From contig CP012813.1 of assembly GCA_001936135.1 (NCBI GenBank), forward strand, positions 1,736,001-1,800,000: a stretch of DNA of 64,000 nt, written 5' to 3'. The position numbers were made by a program, and so were the translations under genes. The stretch's first letter is position 1. Every line of letters starts with the position of its first letter. The DNA comes from Saccharomycopsis fibuligera x Saccharomycopsis cf. fibuligera. Lineage: Eukaryota > Ascomycota > Saccharomycetes > Ascoideales > Saccharomycopsidaceae. The notes under the pieces are model-generated. The model made no database searches. It was not told the origin of the DNA and saw only the letters and a program-made list of their open reading frames with translations. Positions 34,601 through 44,920 of the stretch are shown piece after piece.

Positions 34601-34925
34601 CTTCATATATATCCTCAGCACCGATGTTGTGAAGATGGATCTCGGACTGTTTGAGAAAGTTGAGTACACAGCTAATGTTGTCAATGTACTGTATACGATT
34701 TTTAGGAGCAGGACTGAAAGAAGAAGAATATCTGCCACGAGAAAGCTCTTTGATCAAGTGGTTGAGAACTACACCGTCGCTAAGGTCTTTTTGTAAATTG
34801 GCCACCTTGCGAGCAGTGCCGTTGGCGCTAACTGCGTTTGAGGTTTCCAATTGGATATTGATCCATCTAGCGAAGGCTTTATGTTGAATTCTGACCCAAT
34901 GGGACTGGTTGGAAACGGGGGCCAT
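31698..34925 (-). CDS. Alpha-actinin-like actin-bundling protein
   Basis: A 1075-residue protein. Alpha-actinins cross-link F-actin; fission yeast Ain1 acts at the cytokinetic ring. Tandem calponin-homology domains at about 11-128 (FARWINIQLE, LSDGVVLNHLIKELS, LILGLVWALILNY) and 138-242 (LLRWCQLNV, SWNNGIALCALLSALRPDLIDF, DEKAVITYLVGWYEKF) form an actin-binding module. Residues 250-560 are disordered, with Ser/Asn-rich sequence and a Gln9 run. A helical, spectrin-like rod follows at about 570-770. A degenerate C-terminal EF-hand-like region (SKEYITKKEFRSLV; YNYSEFISSVSELA) lies near 860-930, without good Ca2+ ligands. The Ser-rich tail ends near the stop at 31698. It is far longer than Ain1 (about 620 residues), mainly through the inserted linker. 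S. cerevisiae lacks an alpha-actinin, so this gene is lineage-informative. Confidence 0.85.
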   Translation of the reverse strand: MAPVSNQSHWVRIQHKAFARWINIQLETSNAVSANGTARKVANLQKDLSDGVVLNHLIKELSRGRYSSSFSPAPKNRIQYIDNISCVLNFLKQSEIHLHNIGAEDIYEGNLKLILGLVWALILNYTLSNLNDAIDYSSMRETLLRWCQLNVKQFDGMVSITDFSASWNNGIALCALLSALRPDLIDFHTLDLTNRESNTKRSIALATKIGIPQLIDCEDLLIPRPDEKAVITYLVGWYEKFNGTMTLEKLQPAAISNSKVDNASQVDYNVPRGGSPNAADEQKRIVSNAKVIAKSPALEILSRHNSRHDSVRSKNSNYSSSNETTVSMDNIQNNVVTHFANASGNGEENDIESAFVSRQPSLVKLSEFKQRWINNLANDLDSANSQNPIKQHPRFGKSLDNLSHFSFEDSQFAKKNTITGSTSSSQPVLLELETKSVSTKKSSLSLFSDDLMSSASSLQTDISNIPIPRRNVKRNRTRRPAPILQSDESQDNLPSDHNSFGNNSNAGEGFSSIDARGLDYSSDAFDVVDNYYEEIQGLPKQADVVHSKQQQQQQQQPPIQVEQFRNMMVYLAQVLGLKKDYERRSKIYLSNIRTQIYKWNNLISYNELYDLEELEYEKQFLQNSFQNIKKSILVEKNNLYLIFAKINTLLKALGPELHFNPPPGCSLTDLTHNWQELCTEEKKYIGLVEIKLETLKQRLKENYLDTLKVINNKFFKLKADVADKLYSSVSLNEQVFAGKELLHRTYQLNSLLINIKELHQLCIKYNVEFKGDLLTIKIKQPVQASTANAGTDTNSVINPFDFSPSPGKTKSDSELCIIGYDELVLETKLLHESVELLLKFSCKIVQPEQQQQQQQFDLSLLNDTFDAVSHSKEYITKKEFRSLVCTEKQFDKQFAKSLESCLPIHSSRQGYNYSEFISSVSELAISQVVGKTSATIEKLLDPPVLISRSNTLASSIYSDVETQNNSLVDSPSPMNSPESVSSSSTTSASSSPYTMGYNSPASVYDSEESMHHKPIIFRNESTDIINDTASVTAAHEEERTLRKKNLSLLTKATKFPSRVQLPMNFTIVYEEKFST

Positions 34926-36816
34926 CCTGTAGTTTGCTTATAAAGATGATAGCAATAGACTTTCTGAGGTTTAGCTAATACTTAAAAGGAAATGTCCATG
35001 AATATATATCGAAAGCAGCTTTGGCCTCGGTGCTTAGCGTGTTTGATGGTGACACAGGGCTGCAGGCGGCCCGCAGCTGAGGAGGCCCGCTGTAACACCA
35101 AAGAATCAGCCATGATACCAATAACATTGCCCTTGCCCGGATCCATTGGATACTCTAGACAGGAGACTAGCTGAGCCTCTGTTAAAAAGAGAGATGTCAG
35201 GATCAGTGGATATAATAGTGCTTATGGCAAACGGTGCGATAGCTATTGCAAGCTTTAGCAGCGAGTATTGTAATACAGTTCAGAAGCAATGGAGCGTCCT
35301 TGAATTTTGTTTTAGCAAATTAAATGGCGCGTGATTTTGGTTTTTCCTTAGAAAACTTTTAAGCCGCAATTTTCCCCAGTAGTGAATAGAGAAGAGCAGC
35401 GATAATACTTTAGCAGTGATGTTGCTAGTCAATAAAGTCTAATAATTACCAAAGACACGAATATAATCTCCACTGAACAGCAGTCGTTAACGATTTTAAT
35501 TCTCCACGGGCTCCTTTCACCTTAACCACGCGCCCTTGTACGTACTTCTTCTCCCGTCACTTTTTCTTCGCATCGTCCCGTCCAGCCGGTACATTTATAT
35601 TAACTCATCATCAGAATTATCAAATCTTTCCCCTAAAAATATGTTAATATCTACGTAACACATATCATAAATATAACGCCACTACTGTTTTCCAGCTCAA
35701 TTAGTAGGCCGTCGATCACAGTAACATCGCAGGCGCCTTTAGACCATACCGTAGCGTCAAGTGCGACAGTATCAATGCTACTAGATAGCTATTGACGAAT
35801 ATTAGAATTAACGAGTAACGCCAGCAAATTTTGAATTATGCAATTCTGTTATATAATATAGTACTAAATAGCTAATATTGTACTACCTAAAATGGACATC
35901 AATGCTGCTTCATTGCTTGATTTCTGCCATTAATTAAAAAAAAATAATAAACAGTATGCCAACCTCATGTTGTAACCGTCTATGAGTGGTAGAACTTGCT
36001 GCTTAAGGTAGTTTTGGAAGGCAAAAAGTGTACTTCGGGCTGCTTTGATAATTTTCGAGGCCCGAATCGAAAGGAAACTACTCTCTGTTTTCTAATGCAA
36101 TAAGGTCTTGCAAAGCTGAACATGCTGCTTCTGCAGTTGATAGAAACACATAAACAAGCAAAGTTGCAACTTTCCTTCGCTAGTCAATGTTGCATTTGCG
36201 ACTTTCAACTCGTCGTTGCGGAACATGATTATCGGTTATAGTAAGGGCTACAATATTTCATAGGCATTTTTACCATAAGCTTATCAAGTGTGAGTAGTTT
36301 AGTATTATAGCCACAATTGTGTTAAGGCTGATTGGTAGATCAAGCGATAATATATTAACTAAGTAAAACTAAATAGGAAAATTACAATCACTTCTGCTTA
36401 AATAATAAATTTTCAGGCAGTGTCGTAGTAAACTGAATACTAATATTTTCCTAAAAGGAAAGTTACAGTGATGTTTTGAGAGAAAGGGGGATAGGCTATT
36501 CATAGACTTATGTTACAACAATTAGTTAATTTATGAACATCTTATGGCTTATTCAATTGAAGATATATAACCCAAGTACATTTGGTATGTATGTAAACTT
36601 TATGTAGTAACGTTTTCATAAGCTACAGTTAAACTGGCTGAGTCTTTGGAGTTAATCATGAGAGATAAAATCGAATGCGATAATCTGAAGAAGAGAAAAT
36701 CAAAATCAACAATAATGAAATTTCACTGCATTTTAAATTAATGTAAACTTTGACTCCAGAAGGAGAGCACTCTTGGTCAGTGAGAAATATTTATTTAATA
36801 GTTCCAGGCAAAAAAT
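34926..36816. promoter_or_regulatory. Upstream region of the alpha-actinin-like gene, no further gene seen
   Basis: 1.9 kb from the divergent-side promoter to the tRNA. AT-rich, no frame of interest. The part from 35600 onward is noticeably AT-rich and could hold old retroelement debris, but I could not identify ends or repeats. Confidence 0.4.
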
Positions 36817-36889
36817 TGGACGAGTTGGGAATCGAACCCAAGACCTCTCCCATGCTAAGGGAGCGCGCTACCAACTACGCCACACGCCC
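36817..36889 (-). tRNA. tRNA-Ala(AGC): tRNA-Ala (anticodon AGC)
   Basis: Read on the minus strand, a 73-nt cloverleaf starts GGGCGTGTGGCGTAGTTGGT (A box TGGCGTAGTTGG). It has the anticodon loop CTTAGCA with AGC and the T loop GGTTCGATTCC (B box), and ends with discriminator A. It follows the classical yeast alanine tRNA closely, including the same unpaired position 6-67 in the acceptor stem; most differences are in the T stem. It has no intron. A T5 tract follows at once (36811-36815 are A on the plus strand), a normal Pol III terminator. Confidence 0.96.
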
Positions 36890-36956
36890 TTTTTTATTTT
36901 TTTTAAATGGGTTAATGTTTTAAAATATATAAATATCATAGGGATAGATAACTTGG

Positions 36957-37798
36957 GTGCGAAGTCTAACTCTAACTAACAAACAAACGTTTAAACACCC
37001 TGGCTGCTTCGAGAATATACACACATTCCACCTCGGATTCGAGAAGTTCAAATTCCAAGGTGAGGAATGTAAGTGGTGCTCTGAGGATTTATCACGTAAA
37101 AAGCACAAACAGCAGTCATATGAAGATGCTATCAACAAACAAATGGAGCACTTTTTGGTTAAATGTCCAGTAGCACAAGCATTGTGGAAAAAGTTACATA
37201 TAAATAAGGAATTGAGCTGGGACAGTCTCATCCTTCCATCCAGTGATACACGAGAATTAATCCAAGTCGACAACTACTTGATATTTCAAAAGAAATATTC
37301 CCGCCTACCAAAAGATATGGACGTTAATTGGAAAACCATTCCAATTTCTATGTTTTGTCAGGAATATCAACAAAACTAATTTTTGAGTCCCTAAAGGGTG
37401 CAAATTGCATTCAGTGACTAAGGCAACACTAACTTTGATATTTGTTTACTATTTATCAGCCTGTGTTGTTACAATTTGACTGCTAAAAACAATTAAAATA
37501 ATTATTGGCTGTTAAGTATGTAGTTAAGGGCAATATTTCTGTACGTAGCCTGCGGCTTAGCTCTGTTTTTCGGAATATTACTGTTTCTTAAATGCAGTAT
37601 CCTCAAACTAAGAGTCGCATTTTAAACATGTTTGCTCGTAGACTTTCTTTTTGTTTATTGTCTTCTAGTGAGCTTTTTGGCAGATAATATTCTTCATATA
37701 ATATGTTCTTTTATTCGGTTAAATAAAGTATTGTAGGACTTCCAGTCTAACGCCGACTTATTCAATGCTTCTATGTTTCAGATTAGAAAAAAAAAAAA
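36957..37798 (+). mobile_element. 5'-truncated L1-like LINE remnant (C-terminal zinc-knuckle region)
   Basis: An open frame (36957-37379, non-ATG first codon) encodes the typical C-terminus of LINE reverse transcriptases. A Cys pair C-x2-C (ECKWCSEDL) is followed by H-x4-C in INKQMEHFLVKCPVAQALWKKL, the CCHC motif that ends L1-type ORF2 proteins. The endonuclease and reverse transcriptase domains are missing, as expected for a 5'-truncated insertion. About 400 bp of noncoding sequence follows, ending in an A12 tract at 37787-37798 that could be the element's poly(A) tail. Candida genomes carry Zorro-type L1 elements, and this is probably a relative. The 5' boundary is approximate and I could not see target-site duplications. 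It starts about 70 bp upstream of the tRNA-Ala gene. Confidence 0.65.
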
Positions 37799-39019
37799 GG
37801 TCAAGGTCACTTAGTTTTTTGGCAGAGACAAGAATACTGTAAAACATTGTAAGCGCGGTAGGTGACTTGACGTTGGAAAAATGTTACGTTGAAGCAGTAA
37901 ATAACAATAGCTGTACTACGTTGTGACTAAACGCAAATCATAGAGCAGTAGATAACGACCGATAAGAAGGAAAAGAAAGAAGCAAGTAATGCTTGCTTTG
38001 AGTTACCAATTAGTTTACCTTTGGCTGTTGCTAGCCACTTTTATGCTCTTAGAAATTTATATTGATAGTATGGTTGATGCTAGCTAGACGTATCCGGTGT
38101 AGAAGTAAGCTGCAGTTCATAAATACAAGTTAGCGATAATTCCGTGAAGTATAGAGCCGTAATTTTCTGAAAATTGACAGACAACCGGTATTTTCCAAGA
38201 ACCTACTGTTTATGAGCATTACATGAACGTCAGCATTAATAGCTTGACTCGATGTGGTTTCCTATTGTGCACGCATAGTTGCACTTGCATATTTACCCAA
38301 AACTAGTAACTTGTTGTCTCTGCCCAACAGTTGCCAAGAGACACTGGTCGGCAACAGGCCAACATAGCCTTTAACGGGTTTGAGATATCAATACTGTGGC
38401 TTTTTGGAGACATTAACGTCTTAAATGCAAAGGCCGTTTGATGCTAAAAAAGCACTATTGTATTGGGAATGTACCTGGGACTAAAAATCATGGCTATATA
38501 GGCCAAAACTACGAAACTACGGCTTTGCCGCATCGGGAAAAAGGCTTTGTAAATAACTATCAGACAAAAGTGTTTGAAGCTACGGTTAAGTAAATATCCG
38601 TCGCAGCACTAAAATAGCTGATTTTTAACCTTCATATATGGTTTATTTTGGCTACATAAGACATTGGCTTATCTTACAATCTCGGATATATATTTTCTGG
38701 TTTGGTAGTTCAACTTGATATTTTCTACAGCTGCGCGCCGTTGTTGTTGTCTGTTTTGCCGCGGAGTTTTTAAAGCATAATAATGCACTCTCTCAACGGT
38801 GAATCTGCGCACCAGCACAAATGAAAGAAGGTCTCATTTTTGCACATTCTCAAGACAAAAGAGCGTCAACAGGTGCGGGCGCCGGAACAGTTGCTCTAAC
38901 TGTTAATTTTCTCGCAGAGAGAGATAAGATAATTTCCAGATTCCGTTAGGCGATCAATTGATTGTAGAAATTAGGCAAGTGGCACTATTACTGTATTAGG
39001 AAATCTCCCCTTATTATAA

Positions 39020-39021
<2 letters not shown>

Positions 39022-39060
<39 letters not shown>
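39022..39060. repeat. T39 homopolymer
   Basis: Thirty-nine uninterrupted T on the plus strand, the longest homopolymer in the window. It may act as a nucleosome-excluding poly(dA:dT) tract, or be the A-tail of a retroposed sequence on the minus strand. Confidence 0.95.
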
Positions 39061-39061
<1 letters not shown>

Positions 39062-42000
39062 AGAGAATACATGATATGCTTAATTAGTAAACCCTTACTT
39101 ATTAAAATTTGACGGGTGCCAGTGGTGGGGCTCCCTTCCATTAAGTTGGGATTGATGAACTTACGATAAAATTGATTATGAAGGGTATAACCACTAATTG
39201 CACAACTGTGTTTTTTTATTATCGCGAATGGCTTCAACCTTTAATTGCAATAGTGTGGAAAAGGATAATCAGTCGCGAAAAAAATATCTCTTGTTTGATA
39301 GTCCAGCTCAATACCTAATTTCATCTACGCAAATTGATATCCTAATAATCATCACTACACAGAAAAACTGCTTGTTAAGCTTAGCAAAACTATTTGAAAA
39401 ATTTCCTTTGTATTTTTTACTCTCTTGACAAAAACGTGTACTTAAAATTAAATAATGAACTCGGGTCGAAGGACCAACAATACCGTGTTCCATTGGATAT
39501 TATTGCCCCCTCGTTTATTCCATGAACCATGAACCATCAAGCATAAACCTTCGAGTCGAAACCCTCAAAAATAATGACAATTTTTTTTTTTTTTTTTTAC
39601 CTAATGTGCGATTTTGAGTTCAACTTTCTCAGCATGTACACCGGTAAGCGAGTACAGATGATGCTTTTGTACACTCATTTTTTGTACTGCTTGCACACCT
39701 TTTGTATATAAAAACAGTGGTGTTATTCGCACGTTATACGTCGTTTCACATCCAACATATCTCTTTGATGGTTTCTATTGTTTACCGTTTCTTGAAATCT
39801 GTTCTGGTTCAGCAAGAATAATGTCTACACTGAGTTTTATGCTATAATTATTATCCTCCAGCAATGTTTTTTTTTCTTATTCTTACATATCTATACGACT
39901 AGCTACACTTGCCTCCATATCACACACAATCCTGATTTAATTTTGTCTTTGACATGGGTTTGTTTTGTTTAGTTGGTTAACGACTACTGCATTAGGCAGG
40001 AAGCTCAAGAATCCCAGTAGCAGTTCCAGCTCTACTGCTGGTTCTCGTATATGAAAGCGCACATCTTTATTGACATCACAGTAATCATTATTGTTGAACA
40101 AAATTGTGAGAAGGTTAGCTTGCGTTAGCGAATAGAGAAAACCTTGTTCCTCATACTACCTACATGTTTCTATTGCGTTTCCAGTTTTTTTTTTTTTTTT
40201 TTTTGAGATTCCTGTTCATTAGCTCCATTTCCTCAGCCCTTTGCAAAACTTCTGTATATGTCTCAGAGGTGGACGGGTATTTCCGATATATCTACAAGCT
40301 TTTGGACAGGCTCCAAAGATAGGCCAAGAGCGTAGTAGCGTTGTAATTAATATTGGTATCTTCACGTCACTTCTTCACCGTATACCATTAGCACTTTTTT
40401 AGCAAGAAAATAGGTTTGTGAGATAATATATATTGTCTTATAACAGGAAACGTTGTGATTTGTTTCTTGAACAGTGAGCCCAATTTTACAAAGTCCACAA
40501 GCAGTCTTAAATATGGCCAAGTATATGGTGAAAGGGATTATGATACGGAGGCTCGTTTCCTATTTTTTCTTTTTTTCTTTTTTGTTCACTTTATTAGAGA
40601 ACAGTGAATAGCACATGAGTAAGACAATGCAACACACCATCTTCCCCAAAAAGTAATGGGAGAACTATACCAAAGCAGCGATCGCGTAAATTGGGCTCAT
40701 TTTTAAACTATTATTCAGGCAGATAATAAAATTTCACCTACCTCGTAATTTGAAATTCCAGCAGTCCGTCATGCTCTAATTGACCATTTGCTTCCCTCAA
40801 ATATGCTAAAATATTGGAAGAAAAGAGAAACATCAATTACTTAAAAAAAACACCAGCACTGGCTCTTACTTTTTTGCTTACGGAGCTGTTCGTTCCATTT
40901 TCACTATTGTGCTTGTCAATTGCTGCAGTATCACAGTCCTTCCTGGTCCTGAATATGTGGGTTCTGCCTCAAACCAGCGCGGGACAGTGCAGTGACGTGC
41001 ATGGGACTTCGCTTCTAAGTTAAGATAGTCGCAAGCAGGAACAAACTTACAAAGCGGTATTGCGGTAGCCACAAACCTTTGAAAGAGCGGTGATTATCAA
41101 ATGTAACAACTATTGGATATACAAAAAAATAGCAGAACCTTTTTTGTTTTCTTTATTTTTTACTTTTCGAGGTTTTCTTTTTATACTGGAGTTTGCTGCC
41201 GATGGAAATACAAAGGCTTTGCTAGTCTTCTATTTGTCGGCTTATAGAAGCATAGAATAAATTAAGGTTCCGACAGCTTTTTGTCAGTTAATTAAACACG
41301 AAGCAAATATTGCTTAAAGCTAATCTCTTAATTTTCCTAATTGAGCATATACGGCCTGTTTGATGAACAAACTCAATGTTATAGGTTAAACGTCTGACTA
41401 TTTATCCAGTGACAAAGTTTTTTTCTTCTTCAATTCTTTTAAATGACAGCCTACTAGAAATCGTAATCCGGCAGCGATATCTAGATAATGTAGTTTTCAA
41501 ATTTCAACTTTCACTTTAGAGGCGACTAATTAATTACAAGACGTCCCCAGTATTTTATGACCCATTAACGAAAATACATTGCTCGAAGGAGCCAGTAAAT
41601 CGACAAGCGCATCTTATTTACATTTGCCCGCTAAACCTGGTTTCTTTTGTTAATTTAATAACACTTAGCTAACTTTGCTGCGGGTACTGATTGAAACTTT
41701 GAACGCAAACGGATGACCGTTGTGCTTTTCTTTTTAGCTAAGCATTGCGTTTTTTTTTTTTTTTTTTTTTTTTTTTAGTTTTCAGTTTTCCACCATTCAA
41801 TTTGGCACTACTTTTATAATCAAGCAAACTATACATCTTGCTATAACTGTTGCTCCCAGAGTTCCATTAGACTGGATGGCTTCTCACAGGTTTTACAAAA
41901 CACCCAACACTTTAGCTTGGCTTGTAGTCTAGCTCGCCGGGAATTAGTGCTCCTAGATGATTGGTAAGTTTAATTATCAAGATCAACCTTCTTCTAAGTA

Positions 42001-44109
42001 TGCATTCATTTAATGAAAAATGTGAAACAGCTAGTTTAAACCGTATACTTATTTTTCAATCCTTTTAGCACGGTACTGTTTGATGTATCAATATATTGCC
42101 AGCAAATGTTTCAGTACATAATAAATCGAACAAAAGTGATGGAGACAAATGTCTCTTTGTCCCTCATTAATTATTCAAGGCACCATTTGAAGTGATATTA
42201 ACTGCCTTTCATTCATGAAAGGAAAAGGTAGAGGCTCATTGAGGGGCATGGGTTTCAATTGAGATAAGATGGCACGAGATTTAACAAATTGTAGTTCAAG
42301 AAACTTGAAGAATGAAAAGCTTTAGAGACACATCTTGTTGGATGCGCTCAATGGAAAACACCCTTCGGCCGCATTTCAGCCTTCTTTTAGTCAAGTCAAT
42401 GGAAGACAGTTACGGAATTGGGCACCTTGGTAGATCTGACAAGTAATTATACTACATCTGTTTGGTTGTACTAGCACAAATGCATCCAAGCTAGCCAAGG
42501 TGACGGATGGCTTGGAAGTGTATATTTTCGTAAACTATTTATTCTTGCTGTGGGAGAACAATTGAAAATAATACAGATGGTCTGGTGGTATAATAGGGAG
42601 CTATTTCAAATGAATAATTTCCACTGCGTCTTTGCTTCTCCAGGTTAAATTAAACCAATTGGTTCTTGCGTGATGTGCAGCATACAACGCATGAATCTCT
42701 CAAAATACTGAGAGGTGCCATGCGACCATATGCTGATATATGCATAAGGATGTACTAGCGCGAAAAAACGCATTTTGCCCTTTGGCCTTTGTCACTGAGG
42801 GTGTGATACTATATTGAAAAAGATAACCAACCTGCTTTGTTTGTTATTCAGTTATGGAAAAAAGCTTTGACAGTGAGAAACGTGGTTTGCTGTGACATAG
42901 ATGTAGATAAGGTATACAAACTCAATACTCTAAACGGAAAGAACAAACACAAACAGTGGCAGCAGTGACAGTAAAGATATTGAAAGACAAGCCCGGCAGA
43001 CAAGCATAGGAAGATGAGAAGGCTATGTATGGAGCAAGGGAAGGCAGCGGCTTGCTCGCTTAGGAAAACATAACACTATTTGGTCAAGCTGATCCTAATA
43101 GTTGGAAAAGATACTTATGCGATGGAAAGCGTTGCAATTGTGCTTCTAAGCTTTAGAAGCATGTTGTGGAGCTTATAAATTGGAGCGCCTGCTTATTTTC
43201 CCTGTCCGGTGATTGGCCGCATATGAACCATCGCTGGATTCTCGCTTCGAAGCGATCGCCAGCGGCCATAGAAAAGGGCCACAGCTCTCCGGCAGCAGTA
43301 TTGTTATCCAGCGCTTGGGTGGCTGATGTACTCATTTTTGAAATTGCCAGAGGCATCGCCGGCAATAACAGATGGAAAATTACTATGGGCATTCCCAACA
43401 GGGATGCTGCGCCAGATGGGTGGCTAGTGAATAATGTGCTATGTAGTTAGCATATAGATGCTCCACAGGTTGCGGAGCCCTTGGCCCCATCGTCCCACGA
43501 CGGCGTTAACAATATTCTAGTACTGAAATGTTGTCGCTTGAACATGGCCCGTATCTCAATTCCACTTGATTTCATTTCACATTCTAATGTCCAATCTATT
43601 GATCTTCCGAGCGTCTTATTTACCCATCGGTCCACGTAAAATTATCTTCAAAAAATTAGAGAGACTTGTGTTGCAAACTGGGTTCGCTGGCTGGCTGGTT
43701 GGCTAGCTAGCTAGCTGCTAAATGCTTTCTTTTTACCTTGTCACACAACAACGATCCTCACGCGTTACATGCGTCTGCCTGCTACACATAAGAAAAGATG
43801 GTCATGACTGGCTGCAATTAACCGTCTTCGCTGTTATACTAGCCGCGGAATATCTTACCGTAGATTATGGCACCGCACCGGATCGCACCGGCAACCATTT
43901 GGTATTTTTAGTTAGGCCTTCGACGACGGTTGGCAGCGAGAATCGCTGTTGTACTATTTTCATTCTATAAATATGTCCACACTGGCTTCTTAAACCACTG
44001 CCAGCCCGCTACTTCCTACTCGATGTATAACAAAAAAAGCGTATCTATTTTAAGTGTTTCCAAAGTTTTTTTGTTTTTTTGTTTTTTTGACTCCCCCACC
44101 ACCGTCATC

Positions 44110-44133
44110 TGGGACTGGGACTGGGACTGGGAC
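44110..44133. repeat. Tandem (TGGGAC)4
   Basis: Four perfect copies of the hexamer TGGGAC, in the upstream region of the gene at 44921. Confidence 0.9.
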
Positions 44134-44920
44134 CACTTAAAGCGCTTGTGGTGTGTGTTGTTTCACAAAAAAAACGCCATATGGTCAGCCCCCTCGCCCG
44201 CGCGGATAGCGCCAGCGCGCCAACTAACGCAAAAAGACCCTCTCTCAGTCTGTGTACGTGCACGTGCGGCGTATGTGTGCGCCGGTTTTGCAGTTTCCAG
44301 CGCGCCGGTGCGTTCCGAAAGGCAGAGACATGCATTTGATAACCAGCTGGCTAGCAGCAGCCCCAGCGGCACAATAAAATGAGTTTGTGCGTACTGCTTG
44401 AGGCATTAAAATGCAGATTGATACAGGAAATGGCTGCATACAGCAGGCTGAGCGATTGGCGCATTCTTTGTTTCGTTTTTTTCTTTTTTTTCTTTAAATT
44501 TAGTTTGTGCGTGATGAAATATTCCCGGCTGCATGCAGGAAGCGCAGTTAAACGTTTTCTGCCCTTATCAATCAATTTGCTACACATATAATAGTAATTA
44601 TTAGACAGAAGCCTCCCCCAGCCTGCTGGGGCCAACCGATATATATACGCTAGCATATCCAGGTTCCCATCTCGCTGGCTGCTTGTTGTTGTTGTTTTGC
44701 TTGTCCTGGCAACTGTACTGTACTATATCTACTCTATACTGTATATTATACACAACTACCACAATCCATCAATAACCACTAACAACCACTTGAACTTCGT
44801 TTCATTGCCCAGTTACTTTCATTGCTACTTTTTATACTATACACACATGTGTTTCACTAATTAAACATCACCAACTAGTTATACTCACGCCAATACTTAT
44901 TATTACTACCACATACTAGA

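Larger units (their letters stand above)
37799..44920. other. 7.1 kb gene-free interval before the gene at 44921
   Basis: No credible coding frame. Features seen: T39 at 39022-39060, T-runs near 39581-39598, 40186-40204 and 41750-41776, a GC-rich island at 43140-43450 with a short palindrome (TCGCTTCGAAGCGA), CTAG-rich tandem bases near 43703-43715, and four tandem TGGGAC units at 44110-44133. With 34926-36816 it makes a 10 kb interval with only a tRNA and a LINE remnant. It could be an extended promoter for 44921, or a chromosomal landmark such as a centromere; the sequence alone does not decide. Confidence 0.45.

Noticed and set aside
36773-36979. Plus-strand frame across 36817-36889
   Set aside because: Antisense of the tRNA-Ala gene; its peptide VGNRTQDLSHAKGARYQLRH is a typical translation of a tRNA.
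40814-41023. 69-codon frame with a hydrophobic stretch
   Set aside because: Starts at TTG, no homology recognised, isolated in gene-free DNA.
43930-44450. Several overlapping 60-150 codon frames on both strands
   Set aside because: Mutually overlapping, low-complexity, no motif; upstream region of the gene at 44921.
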